A stretch of 64,000 nucleotides of DNA from Urechis unicinctus. Its lineage: Eukaryota > Annelida > Polychaeta > Xenopneusta > Urechidae. The stretch is taken from the NCBI GenBank assembly GCA_034190875.2, contig CM067344.1, positions 26,167,422 through 26,231,421 of the forward strand. The letters are read 5' to 3'. This document shows positions 1-12,869 of the stretch, piece after piece. Both the position numbers and the translations under genes were made by a program. Numbering within the stretch: the stretch's first letter is position 1; every line of letters begins with the position of its first letter. Under the pieces are notes generated by a model. That model searched no databases. It was not told the origin of the DNA and saw nothing but the letters and a program-made list of their open reading frames with translations.

Positions 1-1056
1 TGTTTGTTTTTCAACCTTTGTTCACAATAAATCCGACATTCTTACAGTGTGATTGTGTTAAGAGTGGTTTGAGTTCTGCGTGTATTTTGGTAATACGGAT
101 CGTGGTGTTGATTATTCAGCTCTCCCCACAAGGGTTTGTCACGAAGTTTCCATGGCACAAAATCGCTTTTGATTAAGGTTGCTGTTGTCCTGTCAAAATC
201 GAAGCATTAATGACGAGTCCATCCATTGTTTGAGATTCATGTCGTCTTTTGGGAATGAATTTCTTTTAGTCAACAGCGTATGTGCTGTTGATTTAAGCTT
301 TGATGTGATCCTAAGTTGTGACGTTGTTCCCTACATACAGCTTCAGGTACAAGTTAAGTGTGGCTTGACTGAGCATGTTTTTTTTGCTTTGACACCCCTA
401 CCCAAACCTGCTTCCCCGTCCCTTGTCTCCCACGTTACCCAGCAAGCTAGTACCTCGCTTTGGGTTTGCCAACAATGTTTCACAGATACCACTCGATTCA
501 CTAACTAAAAAAAAAAGTGAGCAATCTGTGAGTTTATTGTTATTATTAATAATTAATCATCAATGATATAACTATCAGATGCTCGTTTCTTAGATGAAAG
601 AGATGTATGTATTTACTTTTAATTTAGTACTGCAGCTTATCCATAAAGCTATTGTGGTGACTTCCTTCACACCTGCTGTGCAATTGCTACAGAGACATTT
701 CACTTCATCCCATTTTCATGCCAGTCACAGTAGTACAGTTATTGAGGTCTTGCTATTGCCGTTGTGGCTAGCTCGTCTGTGATGTGCAACTGAGCGTTTT
801 CAGCAAATCTAGAACCCCGGTCCCTTCTTTGTCAAAACTTTATTTGCATCTAGCACTATCCTCACTGGTCACACCACCACTCCCCCTGCCCTGCTACCCT
901 GCGTACCATCTAGCTAGCTGTCCTACCCTCTGCCCATCCATCCAGCTGCCCTTCTACCTCTCCTTCTCTTGGGTTACTCTTTGCGAGTCCTGGTGTCCTT
1001 TGTGTCATGTCAGTGAAAAATGATATATCCATCCATGTCAATATGGAGAAAAACAG
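1..1056. other. Upstream stretch with no supported gene
   Basis: T-rich sequence with scattered short open frames but no frame bounded by good splice sites that resembles a known family. It probably represents intron or untranslated sequence of the plus-strand gene whose last exons follow. I see no RNA gene or repeat here beyond simple T-rich tracts. Confidence 0.4.
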
Positions 1057-2327
1057 GTGTTTTTCTGTCCAGTTGAATTACATGGACCCCAGCCTGACAT
1101 GAAGAGAAACAAGGCCGTGTGTTTTGACTTGTGCGTCCCCAGTTCATGGCGCTGCAATAGCAGATCCATATGTTCTGTCACGGCCTCGTCCGATGATAGT
1201 AACTTACAGACAACAGACGCTGCTGAATGGCAGCAGTACTATTTAGTGGGTCGTTACACTGCCCACAGTGGTGACCCTCCCACACAGCTACCTGCAAGGT
1301 GTACCCTGGCTGTGCATCCTAGGTCGTTATCAGCTGTGACTATCTCATCAGGTAGGTGATGTCTCCCATGGACGATGCTCCCCTCGACACCTCCTGCTAC
1401 GTCATGGTATCCACAGGGCCACTATACTGCCTATGCTTGCTTGTCTGCTTCGTATTTCAAGCCAAGCTTCACTGTTTTGCATTTTGAGTTATGTGGTCAG
1501 TGACTTGCGTATAGTATTGTGCACAACTTGCATTTTTTTATAGTTAATTTCAACTATGAATTTTTGATTACTTTTGTGGTGTAAATAAGTTGCCATTATT
1601 GTGTGCCTTTATGATAAGTTTGGTTTTTCCGTGTGCATGCTGCTTCTCCATGAGAGTGTAGGGCCTGACTTCTACATGTTTTTACTGTGTAGTGACGAGT
1701 CATGGCTTAGAGCTTTCTCTGCTTCCACCCGTGTCAAATAAAGCTCAGTGTTGTTGTAACTGAATTGTGTAAGATTACTTGATGATTTTCGATGCCTGGA
1801 GGACGTGTGGTAGTCTTCATCCTCATTTGTGGTGTGTGTTGTGCTGTGAGTATAGGTAGCAGTGCAAGCGGGAACAGCCAGACCAGAGGGGGTATGGGTA
1901 AGAAAGAGAAGGGCGGTGGAAGCGGGGGCAGTTCTGGGGACCGCAAGTCTCCAGCTGCGGGCGGTAGTGGTGGCAGTGACACGGAGACGTCTAGCGTCAT
2001 CAGTTCACGACCCCCTGGGGCACCACCCCTGCCACCGCCACCGTATAAAGACCGTGACTTGCCCCCAGCCCCGCCTCTACCTCTTGGCAACATCAACTCC
2101 GACCTTGTCGCCAGTCGTGGTTCCTTCCGTATGGCCATGGGTAATCCATGTATGTAGCACATTATCCCACTCAATTTTCTGCTTTTCACATTGATGACTT
2201 TGTGACTTGCACTGATATAGCTTCGAGCTTTTGTGGAGATTTCTGGTCATTGTTTCTCAATGGTTGTGTGATTTGTGTGTTTTCAGACTCAGATGAAACG
2301 CAAGTACAGATGATGGGTGACTTATAG
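1057..2327 (+). CDS. 3' end of an unrecognised gene with a proline-rich C-terminus (partial)
   Basis: Three candidate terminal exons, about 1057-1353, 1856-2149 and 2287-2327, join in phase with AG/GT borders. The middle exon encodes a Gly/Ser-rich stretch, then a proline-rich block containing PPLPPPPYKDRD, which holds a PPPY motif of the kind bound by WW domains, then SFRMAMGNP. The last exon ends in the peptide SDETQVQMMGDL before TAG. I do not recognise the family. A cytoplasmic tail or scaffold-protein end is possible from composition only. The first exon is the weakest: it rests on matching phase (1) and borders, not on similarity. An AATAAA at 1737-1742 lies in the intron before the middle exon, so shorter transcripts are possible. 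The 5' part of the gene lies outside the window. Confidence 0.45.
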
Positions 2328-3845
2328 AGAGTTCTCCACTGGTCCACCGTCTAGTGTAGTACTTGAACCTTCTTCCAAAGCTGTTCCTGACCAAAGCAAA
2401 CACAGTGTCCTCATACCACCTCACACATGTGTTGACTTATATACAGTATCAAACTATTGTGGAATATGCAAGACGGGAATTTCTCCTGGAGCTGGTACAA
2501 TTACCTGGGAGTGTGGATTTTATCCCCATGAAGGGATGCCAATAGCCTCTGTGTCGTCTCCACAACTAGAAAGCTAGATCTCAACCATTTTATTTAGTGG
2601 ATTTTCTCCATCATCAAGCTCTGGACATTTACCAGTAGAGTTGATTTTACCAAACACTGATGCTTCATTGGTTACATAGGCTTCGGGAACCACTGGGTAT
2701 TATCAATAACAATGTCACAAAATATTGGTTTTGAGTGATAGGATCAATTTTTTCAGCTTTTGTCAGAATCAGGTGGAGGTCCGACTGCTAATGTGCCCTC
2801 ATATCGATGTCTGTGCAAATGGCTTCCTTTTGAACCTGCAAAAATGAGCAGGTGTCAGAATTTTAGTCGCTTATTTATATGTGATGTGTGCTACTGATCA
2901 GGTGTCTTTAGTATTGATGTGTGCTTGAGCATAAACAGATTCTGTCCGAGCACTCTCACATTTCTTACCTAAATCATGCAAGAAAAACTCGAAGCATTTA
3001 TCGTCACAAGTGCCTAGGAGAAAAGGAAGATGCAGTTCTCCTGTTAACAATCAAAAGAAAGCTGCCCATTTTACAAGATTACGTCATTATAATGTTCGGC
3101 TGTTTTAGCAGTTAACATGTGGTATTGGACTGTCAACACTTGCCACCCCAACTGGCGAGGACGTTCTCTTAGTATACATGCATTTGACTATATTTATATA
3201 ATTTTGTTTAGTTTTCTAAATGCCAGTCGCGGATTTTGTGTCAGATTGGTGTCAATCATGATTCGGCTTGCAGCAAGTTCCTGCTGTATTGCAATGTGTA
3301 GTAAACCAATACTGGAGACGTTTTACTACTCTCGAATCAGTTTGCTATATGAGCGTCACTTTGTTTAGATATTTGCTGCGGCATGGTGTAAAGATGGGCC
3401 CCTCGATGCATTGGACCAAAGTTTTGAAATGCTATGTTTATTTCCCAGCATAGCCTCTCCCACCACTACTTAAAAATAATTGGTTTTGTTAAGAAGGCCA
3501 TTCAATCTCATTGTGTTCACTGCAATATATATTTTTATGGTCAATATTCTTTGAACCAATTCCTGATTTGAAAACTACATCTTGAATGATTGTTTCATTT
3601 GGTATTCAAAGTAATCTAAAATGATGTTATCGGTAAATCTTGTTAATATTTCTATATTGGTACTCAAGAGTGGAGGAGTGTTTTGGTAGGGGGTGGGTTT
3701 AAGATTGGCGATTATGACAAGGATTCAGGGTCTATGCTTCTGTGATGTGTACAGACACTCCTTATCAGCTGGCTTTATCAGTCTGCTCTTTCATAGTAGC
3801 TGATTACCAAACACGTGAACCAATAAAGCTCTTGTTTAGAGGGTA
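2328..3845 (+). other. Probable 3' UTR with poly(A) signal at 3822-3827
   Basis: Non-coding sequence after the TAG of the proline-rich gene. It carries AATAAA at 3822-3827 (context CCAATAAAGC) about 1.5 kb after the stop, a plausible end for the transcript. No conserved frame was seen inside. Confidence 0.4.
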
Positions 3846-5012
3846 CAAGTTGAATTACCAATATTAAATTTACCTTTTCTGAGACTTTCCACCTGTGAGT
3901 GGAACTGGAGTTATTAAACCTGAGTGTGAATTGCTTGTCAGCTTTTCAAACCATGCATGGTGTAGTGTATAAATTCTCTGCTATGGTTGTGCTGAAGGTA
4001 TGGTGAGACGTGCGAGTGTTTATGTGTGCGTTGAAGCATACAGTATGCTTGTCTATTTGATGGTATGTCAGTGTGAGTTAGAAGTAGTCTACGCATGACC
4101 AATAACCTCTTAGTATCATCTACATCATAACTATCTGCCACTCATTGCATTCATTCTATGTCAACTTTGTTATAATAAAATAATTTATATCCATAAATAA
4201 TGGTTGTTATGTTGTGTCTCTTGGCTGGAAAACATGAAAGAACATTGAAAATAAATCTTTATTTGAGCAGTAAACAGGACAAGCCCAGTATCAATGCAAC
4301 AGAAATAGTTACCTCGGATTTAAATATTACCTATTATATGTTAGGCAAAATGTTTGTCAATTTATTGAAGTACTAGGAATATAATTCTTCATTGGGTGGA
4401 ACAGTGCACTACATGTAATAAAGGCTAGGTGGTAAGGTTGACAACGTCGACCATGATATTTAAGTGACCTATTTTAAAGTTAGTTATGTGCATAGTTGTG
4501 TTCACACTATTCCATTATTTGCCTTATGACCAACTGGACTCTGAAATTTATACCATTACATACATAGCAATGAATGCATGGTTCTTAAAGCAGGTCAAGC
4601 CTCAAGGAGTTTTAACCAATAGTTAAGAAACTCCTTGAGCAAGAGTACTAATTTTTAATTGGGAAAACATTGCTTGTGTAGTAAGACTTTCGCACAGGTC
4701 TATCAAGTAAATGTAATGATGCTTGGTTTAATATCACAAATATTGACATTCAGCACCTTACGATAATGCACACAAGATTCTGTTGGTGTGTTAGCGACTC
4801 CTGAATATCAGAACATTCCGAAATCATTCAAAGCGAGGCAAATCGGGGAACTAGTGGCGACGCCAGTGACCATAGTAAATAAGTGTGTTGTTTTCAACCG
4901 ATGTTTCATTCCAACCTGTCACGTTGTGTGAACATCCGGCGGCAATTTGGTCTTTCATCAGCTGTCAAAAAAGCTTTTTTTGTGTGCATCTGTTAGCGTA
5001 CGACTGAACAAG
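3846..5012. other. Spacer before FARSB, with a short perfect hairpin
   Basis: About 1.2 kb with no gene. A perfect 12-bp inverted repeat (CTCAAGGAGTTT at 4601-4612, AAACTCCTTGAG at 4628-4639) has a 15-nt loop. The last few hundred bases must hold the FARSB promoter and 5' UTR. I see no TATA box placed convincingly, as expected for a housekeeping gene. Confidence 0.4.
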
Positions 5013-8000
5013 ATGCCCACTGTCGGTGTAAATTGTGATATTCTATTCAAAATACTTGGCCGCTCGTACAGTAAGTTCGCACATGAACACATCAAATGGT
5101 CATTCTCTGTTCTAGCCCGAGTACCCCGACTGAACCAGTGACTAAACCCCGGGAAGGGGGGGGGGGGGGGGGGGGGGGGGCACTTGGCCTTATTCTGTAT
5201 AGGGGTGTGCCGCGGGACCTCAAAAACCCGTACCCGTCGTACCGAGGTACCGGTTCACGTAGTAAAACAAATAATTAGTTGTCATGAAAGACTTCTTACA
5301 AACCGCATGTTTTCAGCCCCACTTAGGATCAGATTTTAGATGTTATCATTATGCCAATTTCCATGGCAATTTCAAAGAATATTTATACATGAATCTTTTC
5401 AAAATGGAACATTGATTCATTGGTAATGTAATAGTTGTAGTTATTAATGTGTCGATTAATTCAAATGATCATCGTAAAACCCTTATTTGTTTACAGCTCC
5501 GGATGAGTTCAATGACCTCTGCTTTGATTTTGGACTTGAACTGGATGAAGTGGTAGGTTGATTTCATCAATTAGCTGCTCATATCCCTCAAATGAGTAAC
5601 ATTTGTGTGTTTCCTCATCCTCAAACAATTGTTGTGATGCTTGAAGACTTCGGAAAAAGAAATCATTTCCAGAGAGCAAGGTGAAGACAAAGCTGCAGGT
5701 GCTTCAGATAATGTCATATTCAAGATTGATGTACCTGCTAACAGGTGAGAATAATGTAACATTTCACCAAACAATGAACTTTTATGGCTAAAGATAACAA
5801 GTTGTTGCTTTTTTTCGCTATTTAAGTTTAAATTAGTGACTGTATATGATTATCGTTGCAGGTATGATTTACTTTGCGTTGAGGGATTGACCAGAGGGCT
5901 GTTGGTATTCCAAGAAAAGTAAGCCAATCATGTAGTAACAATTTTAAGTTAAGTTTATCTTCAATTAATGTTTTATAATCTACAATCTCACTCCTCTGAT
6001 ATACAAGCATCATTGTAAACCTTTTATGTCTGTTCACTAGGTTGTCAGCGCCTAAATACAGAAAAGTGGATCCACCCAATGGAATACCCCAGAAGCTGCA
6101 AATACAACCGGCGGTGATTAAACACGATGTTCACTCCATGTCAGATCTGACCACCATGATATACTCTTCTCTGCATGATGTATTGATGTCTAATGTGAGA
6201 AAATCTGTCTTTCAGACTGCGCTAGTGAGGCGTTTTGCAGTAGGAGCTGTTTTGAAAAACATCACCTTCACACAGGTTGGTTTGCATTGGTCTTTAGCAT
6301 TTATTATTTCATCGACATAAGCATTATGATATGTTTCAAAAGTAATATATTTGACGATATTTCTTTGAACTAAAAGATTCAAATGTAAAATGTATTCTAA
6401 CAGGAGAGGTACCAGAGCTTCATTGATTTACAGGATAAGCTACACCACAACATATGCAGGTCAGCCAGTCCATCCTTTGCCATTCATGTAGATTATATGT
6501 CTAACAATGTGAAATTGATCACATCCATGCCTACTGTTGGAGACTTCTCCTATGTAATGGGTTGTGCCTGTAGGAAACGAAGCTTGGTTGCCATAGGAAC
6601 TCATGATTTGGACACAATTGAGGGTCCCTTCATCTATGATGCAAAGCCTCCTGAAGATATCAAATTCAAGCCACTTAATCAAAGCCAGGAATACACAGCT
6701 GTAGAACTGATGGACCTATACAGTGTAAGTAAAAATAGATTTGTATTTCACCGAAGTGATGGTCGTTACATGTCCATCTGGGCTCACCTGTATTCTTCCA
6801 GTACAGTTTACCATTCATTTGGTTTGCTCAACAAATCAGTGGCTGAGAGTCCACTCTTCCCTGGTAACATGTGTGCTGCGTGTTACAGACAGACAGTCAA
6901 CTGAAGCATTACCTGCCCATCATCAGAGATAAGCCTGTCTACCCCGTTATCTACGACCAGAAGGGTGTTGTCCTCTCCATGCCTCCAATCATAAACGGTT
7001 AGTTTGGGGATAGCACGGCTGGGTTTATTGTTATTGCTTGTGTGGATGGGAAGGTGAACTTGTCGTAATGGACAGGCAATAGAAAGTCACTTTTACAAAA
7101 GTTTGTCACCATAGAGAATCCATTTAGGAATGCAATCTGATACTGACATAGGCTTGTATTGTTTTGAGCTGTCTTTAAATTTTTACTTAGTAATCATTCC
7201 CTTAAGATTAAAGTCAGAATCATCCCTTCTTCATTACTAAGGTTATGGTCATTGTGTCATGCTGTAGGTGACCATAGTAAGATCACTCTGGCCACCCGCA
7301 ATGTATTCATCGAGTGTACAGCTACGGATCTGACCAAGGCTAAGGTTGTCCTGGACACCCTGGTGTGTATGTTCAGTGAACACTGTGAGGACCAATACTC
7401 GTGAGTCAATATAACTCTCCTCCACGCATCGGCCTTTATCATGTGCATTACTATCAGTAATGGGATATTCTTACTACATTTTATGTCTTGCACTTAGTAC
7501 CTTGGGTGGATATTAAATTGAATTTTTCGAAGAGCATGCAACTAGTTGCCACCTGTTATGAACCTGAAAAATGAACAGCCCATGCTGCCAATATAATGGT
7601 GATTCCATGTCAAGGCACTAGCAGGTTTTTTCAGAATTTGTCATACACCCATGACAAGCTGGATCATATTGACATAAACAAAACAGTCATTACCTCATTT
7701 TAAAGAAGTTCAAATTTTAAGACCCATAAAATATAATGTGAATTATCATTGTTTCAGTGTGGAGTATGTAGAAGTTAGCAACCCAGATGGTACAAAAGTC
7801 CAATACCCTGTGAGTTGATGAAAATTAACACCTTGCTCCCTGTTAATGTCAAATGTATAAGTGCCTGATAATTCTGTGTTTATTTTCAGGATTTAGCTTA
7901 TAGGAAGGAAACTGTCTCTGTTGAGGGTGTTAATAAGAAGTTAGGTGTGAGGTAAGCTGGTTGTTTTTCTCTAACATACGTTGTCACTTCTCGGTGTATA

Positions 8001-9805
8001 ATCATAATATTGCGAGGAATCTTTTTTGAACTTATTTATATGATAAATGCATTGAGACTTAAATTTTACTTCCTTGTCTGTAGACCCTTGAGCTTGGTCA
8101 TTTGAGTGTCCAGTATAGTAAGTACTTGTTTTGTTCGCAGGGAATCTCCAGAAACCATTGCCAAGTTGCTGACTAAAATGTGTCTGACATCTGAGGTGCT
8201 GGAAGGCAGGGAATCTTTAGAAGTGGAAGTGCCCCCATCCAGACATGGTACAATACCAAGCTAAGGCTGCCATTGTATTAGAAGAATCCCTATCTCACAT
8301 CAACCCAATAGTTGTAGCTCTAAATATACATCTACACTGGGCAGTAATATATATGTTGAGTTTATATGTGTACAGATGTCATTCATGCTTGTGACATCAT
8401 GGAAGATGTAGCCATTGCATACAACTACAACAATATTGCAAAAACCATTCCCAATGTCAACTGCATTTCACAACAGGTAAAAAAACAACCTTTGATTTAT
8501 CAGAACAGTAATCATATATTTGTTTTGTCTAATCTCGGTTGTTTGTTGCTATTATATTGTGCATATGTGATCATTCGTCCCGGCTTTCTTACAGCTCCCT
8601 ATGAGTGTACTCTGTGACCTGCTCAGGATAGACATTGCTGCAGCTGGCTTCACAGAGGTTCTCACCTTTGCCCTGGTATGCCTCATATGTTCTTCTTCTA
8701 CTGAATAATCAAGTTGTCTTCCTTGCTATATAACCACCATCATTGGGTTAGGATATCTGAACACTTTGTATCTTGTGTTATGAAAATTGATTTTGGTTTG
8801 TGCAATTGCCTGTTGGATTGATGCTTCCCTGATATCAGTGTTCTAGGGATGATGTGGCTGACAAGATGGGGAAGAAAATTGAGGATGCCAAAGCTGTTCA
8901 TATAAGTAATCCCAAGACACTAGAATTCCAGGTACCTTTTACCACTTTTTATTATCGAGCTGCTAGTGAAAATGGTTCTTACCTCAATGTGCACAGACAC
9001 AATGTATTTTGCTATTCTGTTACACAGGCCTTATTGTGTTTGTTATTTTTGATTGAAGATTGCCAGAACAGTCCTATTACCTGGAGTGTTAAAGACCATC
9101 TCGTCCAACCGTAAAATGCCCCTACCATTGAAATTGTTTGAAGTGGGCGATGTAGTGTTCCAAGATGAAACCACAGGTATAAATACATTCTTACTCTTTG
9201 TGTTTATTCATCTTCCATTTATAATAAGAAATATAATATAATGTGAACTATAAGATGAGAAATATTCTCGCCACATGCATGGTTTCAAGATGTTCTGTTG
9301 CTCATAATCAGATGTGGGATCACGTAACTCGCGTAGGCTGTGTGCCGTTTACTACAATAAGACCCCAGGATTTGAGATCCTACAGGGTTTGTTGGATCGC
9401 ATCATGGTCCTGCTGGAGATACCTTTCAGACAGGATGACTCGGGTTACTACCTCAAGCAGACAGAAGGTCAGTTCTTTGTATAGTCGGTGCATCGAGTTC
9501 AACTTTGATTTCTACATAATATTTTGTTTTATTTATCCTTTTTTTCCTCTGTTCCTCTTGCAATTTTTTTTAAAGGAAATGACTTCAATCTAACTGGAAG
9601 TATTAATAAAGCCATGTGAGTGATATATTCCATCCTTTGATGTCTTCTTCCAGATGAGTCTTTCTTCCCCGGACGATGTGCTGACATCATGGTCCATGGG
9701 AAGAGCATCGGTCGTTTTGGTGTTCTTCATCCAAATGTCATCAGCAACTTTGAACTCACCATGCCTTGTTCCGCTTTTGAAATCTCCCTGGAACCTTTCT
9801 TGTGA
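5013..9805 (+). CDS. FARSB: Phenylalanine--tRNA ligase beta subunit (cytosolic)
   Basis: Beta chain of the alpha2-beta2 cytosolic PheRS, which charges tRNA-Phe. The beta subunit supports tRNA binding and carries the B3/B4 editing domain. Nineteen exons: 5013-5070, 5497-5552, 5647-5744, 5862-5918, 6041-6113, 6216-6275, 6404-6459, 6574-6724, 6889-6997, 7268-7400, 7758-7809, 7890-7951, 8141-8247, 8376-8476, 8595-8675, 8839-8931, 9059-9176, 9312-9467, 9654-9805. They total 1773 nt, or 590 residues, against about 589 in human. The start [19 protein letters not shown] matches the family N-terminus. Other landmarks are [12 protein letters not shown]-like ([12 protein letters not shown]), [60 protein letters not shown] and the end [18 protein letters not shown]. 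The 102-nt intron at 6114-6215 is an open in-frame multiple of three. Intron 1 holds a 25-base G run at 5156-5180. Its 3' end converges on TRAIP. Confidence 0.97.
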
Positions 9806-10605
9806 TGATCTTATATTTATTCTTTTAATATAGTTTATCAAATCTTGTAAGCACTATTTATGTGGTCTCGCTTGATGTCTTCGGCCAGAAAATTTTGTTT
9901 GATCCAATCACAGGGGTCATATTGAATGATGAAAGTCACTTCATATGTAGTTCATATGAATGCAAATTTCACCGAATTAGTCTGTTATTATCTGGTTGTC
10001 TTGTACTGGAATGATTCTACTGATTTGCTACCTATATTAACCACCAAGCTTATAGCACAGTATCATATGACTTGTGTCTGATAGATGTACTGATAAATAC
10101 ATGAGTGATTAAATACACATGTATGTATCAAAACGTATGTTCTTGACCATAAACTTCTTGCTCGTCATTTTGGATGAATTTGTAGATCTGTGTATGTGTG
10201 GTCACTCCAGTCATGGGGATCACAGCAACTACATACATGTTACAATAAATGCTCTTGTGTAGGCTCTTGAGAGGATTTCATGAAATTTGTATTTTAAATC
10301 CATTTATATCAGACATGGTGATGGCCTGTTGGTGTGTAATGTTAAGTAGCTTCATCAAAAAGAAAGGGTGCGGCTATGAAGATTCTTTAAAACAATTCTG
10401 GTAGTTTCACCATTTCTGCTTACAATTATTGGATTCTTCTCAAATATTGGACAACACCATAAATTCAGATTGGTAAATTATGCAGTAGTATTTTATTGCA
10501 ATGATATGAATTCCAACATTCAAAAGGACGATGATAAAATGGGGAAAAACTAGTGAAATAGCTAGCTGGACATGCAAGTCCAATATTCTGCCAGATACTC
10601 GTAGC
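9806..10605. terminator. Convergent FARSB / TRAIP 3' ends
   Basis: Only 800 bp separate the two stop codons. AATAAA for FARSB lies at 10244-10249 on the plus strand, and its reverse complement TTTATT at 10492-10497 serves TRAIP on the minus strand. The signals face each other about 245 bp apart, so the 3' UTRs need overlap little. Nothing else was recognised here. Confidence 0.6.
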
Positions 10606-12861
10606 CTAAGAGTTTGAGACAAAGTTCTCCAGGGTGGGCAATGAAGGGGGCTTCTTGCTGCCACTGAATATACTTTTCCCACCAGCAGGCTTCTTAAATA
10701 TTGTCTTAGTATTTCCAGTTTTTCCACGGAACTGAATGAACTTTTCATGTCCCCCGAGTCCATTGTACCCCTGTTTCATAATAGATGGCTGTTCCTGCAG
10801 ACCATAATTTGACCTCTTTTTGAACAAGTTGAAGCCAGTTATCATTGGGGGTAAATCCGGCGTGTCTGTATCGGGTTGTCGAGCACTGGTGCTAGGCCGA
10901 CCGCTGTCTGCGGTGATATTCAAATATTTCACCTCGGCCTCATCGCTTGTCTTCCTTTTGCGTTTAGCCTGTGGTGAATAACTGAAAAGATCCCCTGACA
11001 CATTGAGATCAATTTCTGGAATTGAAGTATCGCTGCTGTGACTGCATTGAGTTCTTTTGGGTGGTTTTAGTTTGCATGGAGCTGGACTCTCATGTAGGAG
11101 TCTGTGAACTAAACCTGCCCTGCTGCTGTTCGGAGAATCAACAGCTTTCTGTAAAGCTTCGAGACGCTTCTTCAAACCTACAATTTCTTTTTCTGCTGCT
11201 GATAGTCCATCCTCCCAGACCCGGGATTGTTCCTGTACAGTAGTCAGCTCCAGGGTCTGCTTTTGCAAGGTCACTTTCTTCATATCCACTTCCTTTTTAC
11301 ACTGTGTGACTTGAGTGCGAAGGGATCTGCATTCTGATCGCTTGTGGCTAAGTTCTTTTCTCAGGACACTGCACCAAGTGGCAAGTTGTTTTGCATCTCC
11401 CTGGTCACTTACCATTTCCAGTATCTCAGCTTCACTACCTGATAAAACAAATGTCGAATGCTATTGAGATTGCAAATTGCACAAAAATGGAATTAAGTTG
11501 TTTTATTAAAATCTTATTATGTGTCCCCATCCAAAAATGTGATTCCCAAAGAAATCTCATACGCACAACATTATGACCCAATTGCAGTGCAAGATCAATT
11601 AGTAATCGAGATACTATATGATTAAAACAGACAAACCTGCATTCAAAATGAGACCCATGCATTATTGCCCATGGTTACTTAACACTTGAATGATATTTCA
11701 TCTGCATCACTCATTCCTTTGGGGTGGGGGGAGGGGGATGAGATATTCCTTAAACTACAAGGCTTTTTTGCTTACTGGGGTGTGCAATTTAACCCAGTAT
11801 TACTTTTTTATCTATTACTTTCGGAAATGATATCTAACAACTCAAGTCAAATCAGTGACTTCTGCTATTTTAAAGGACTAGCTTATTAAGACTGGACATG
11901 ATTTATAACCAAATATGGCATGTGAGGGAAGTTAGAGCAATAATACCAGAAAATGATGGAGTTGTGCATTTGTAGTTACTGGACCTGATGGTCATTGCAA
12001 ATAGCAGATATTGAGTTGATCTGAGTATGGTGCTCCTAATACTTAGAATAATTAAATAATGTCATTTTATCAACTAGACAGTAATGGAAACAAAATAGAA
12101 GTTGCACAAAATCATCAAAAATGTACTATGAACGTTCATTAACAAACATACCTTGAACAATTTTCTCCACATTTTGAAGTAATATCAATTTCTTTCTTAA
12201 TTTGGCTGCTTCTTCTTTGGCTGAATCACTCTCCCTTTCATGTTTCTGATAGAAGAGCAGCTGTTTCTTTAGGTCTTTGTTCGTTGTGCACTCCTGTTTG
12301 TAAATATGTTCCATGGAACTGAAACACAAGTGAAAATTGACAGAAAAGTCTCTTAAACATGAGACAGTTCTGAATATCTATAACAGTGTGCTGATATTGA
12401 ATGAAAACATTTAAGTTACGGATCTTGCTTATGTCAAACTAAATTTCGGCCCTATCAAAGCCACTAGTCAGCGAATCCTCAATAAATGAACAATAGATGA
12501 TATGATTACCGATAATTGTCACTCAGTTCTTGTATCTTGTCGCTCAACCGGGTTTGTTCAGCCACCAGTTCGGCCTTCTCTTTGTTTTTCTGATGTAGGT
12601 TGAGTTTAGCTGTTTCTAGTTCATTTTGAAGTCGGCTCACTGTCTCACTTGTGTCATCTCCTTCCCCATCATCAGCATGTGTGAAGAACAGCTTGTGAAT
12701 GACTTTGCGTCGGTCGACTCGTACACGACATTGCGGACAGGTGAGTGACTGATGGAGCCATTCTTCCAAGCAAGCATCGTGGAAGGTGTGACCACATGGA
12801 CTGCAGACACGGGCTGTGTACCGTCATACAGTTCTGTGCAAATGGAACAGGTGACCCGCAT
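10606..12861 (-). CDS. TRAIP: TRAF-interacting protein, RING-type E3 ubiquitin ligase
   Basis: Nuclear E3 ligase of the replication-stress response; in vertebrates it ubiquitylates the CMG helicase at converged or stalled forks. Three coding exons: 12510-12861, 12152-12318, 10606-11438, giving about 450 residues (human 469). Exon 1 encodes a RING beginning MRVTCSICTELYDGTQPVSA and, in the next frame, DACLEEWLHQSLTCPQCRVR, followed by KLFF as in the family. One base is missing near 12796: CATGTGGTCACACC appears where CATTGTGGTCACACC would encode HCGHT, so the RING is split between two frames. Exons 2-3 encode the coiled coil, the LLHESPAP motif and the conserved YNGLGGHEKFIQF near the C-terminus. 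A splice acceptor (GTGTTTCAG) sits 7 nt upstream of the ATG, so a 5' UTR exon lies further upstream. The start chosen matches human TRAIP spacing to the first RING cysteine. TRAIP is head-to-head with POLRMT. Confidence 0.93.
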
Positions 12862-12869
12862 ACTTCATC

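Noticed and set aside
9243-9593. 116-codon plus-strand open frame
   Set aside because: Out-of-frame reading across a FARSB exon (9312-9467) and its introns.
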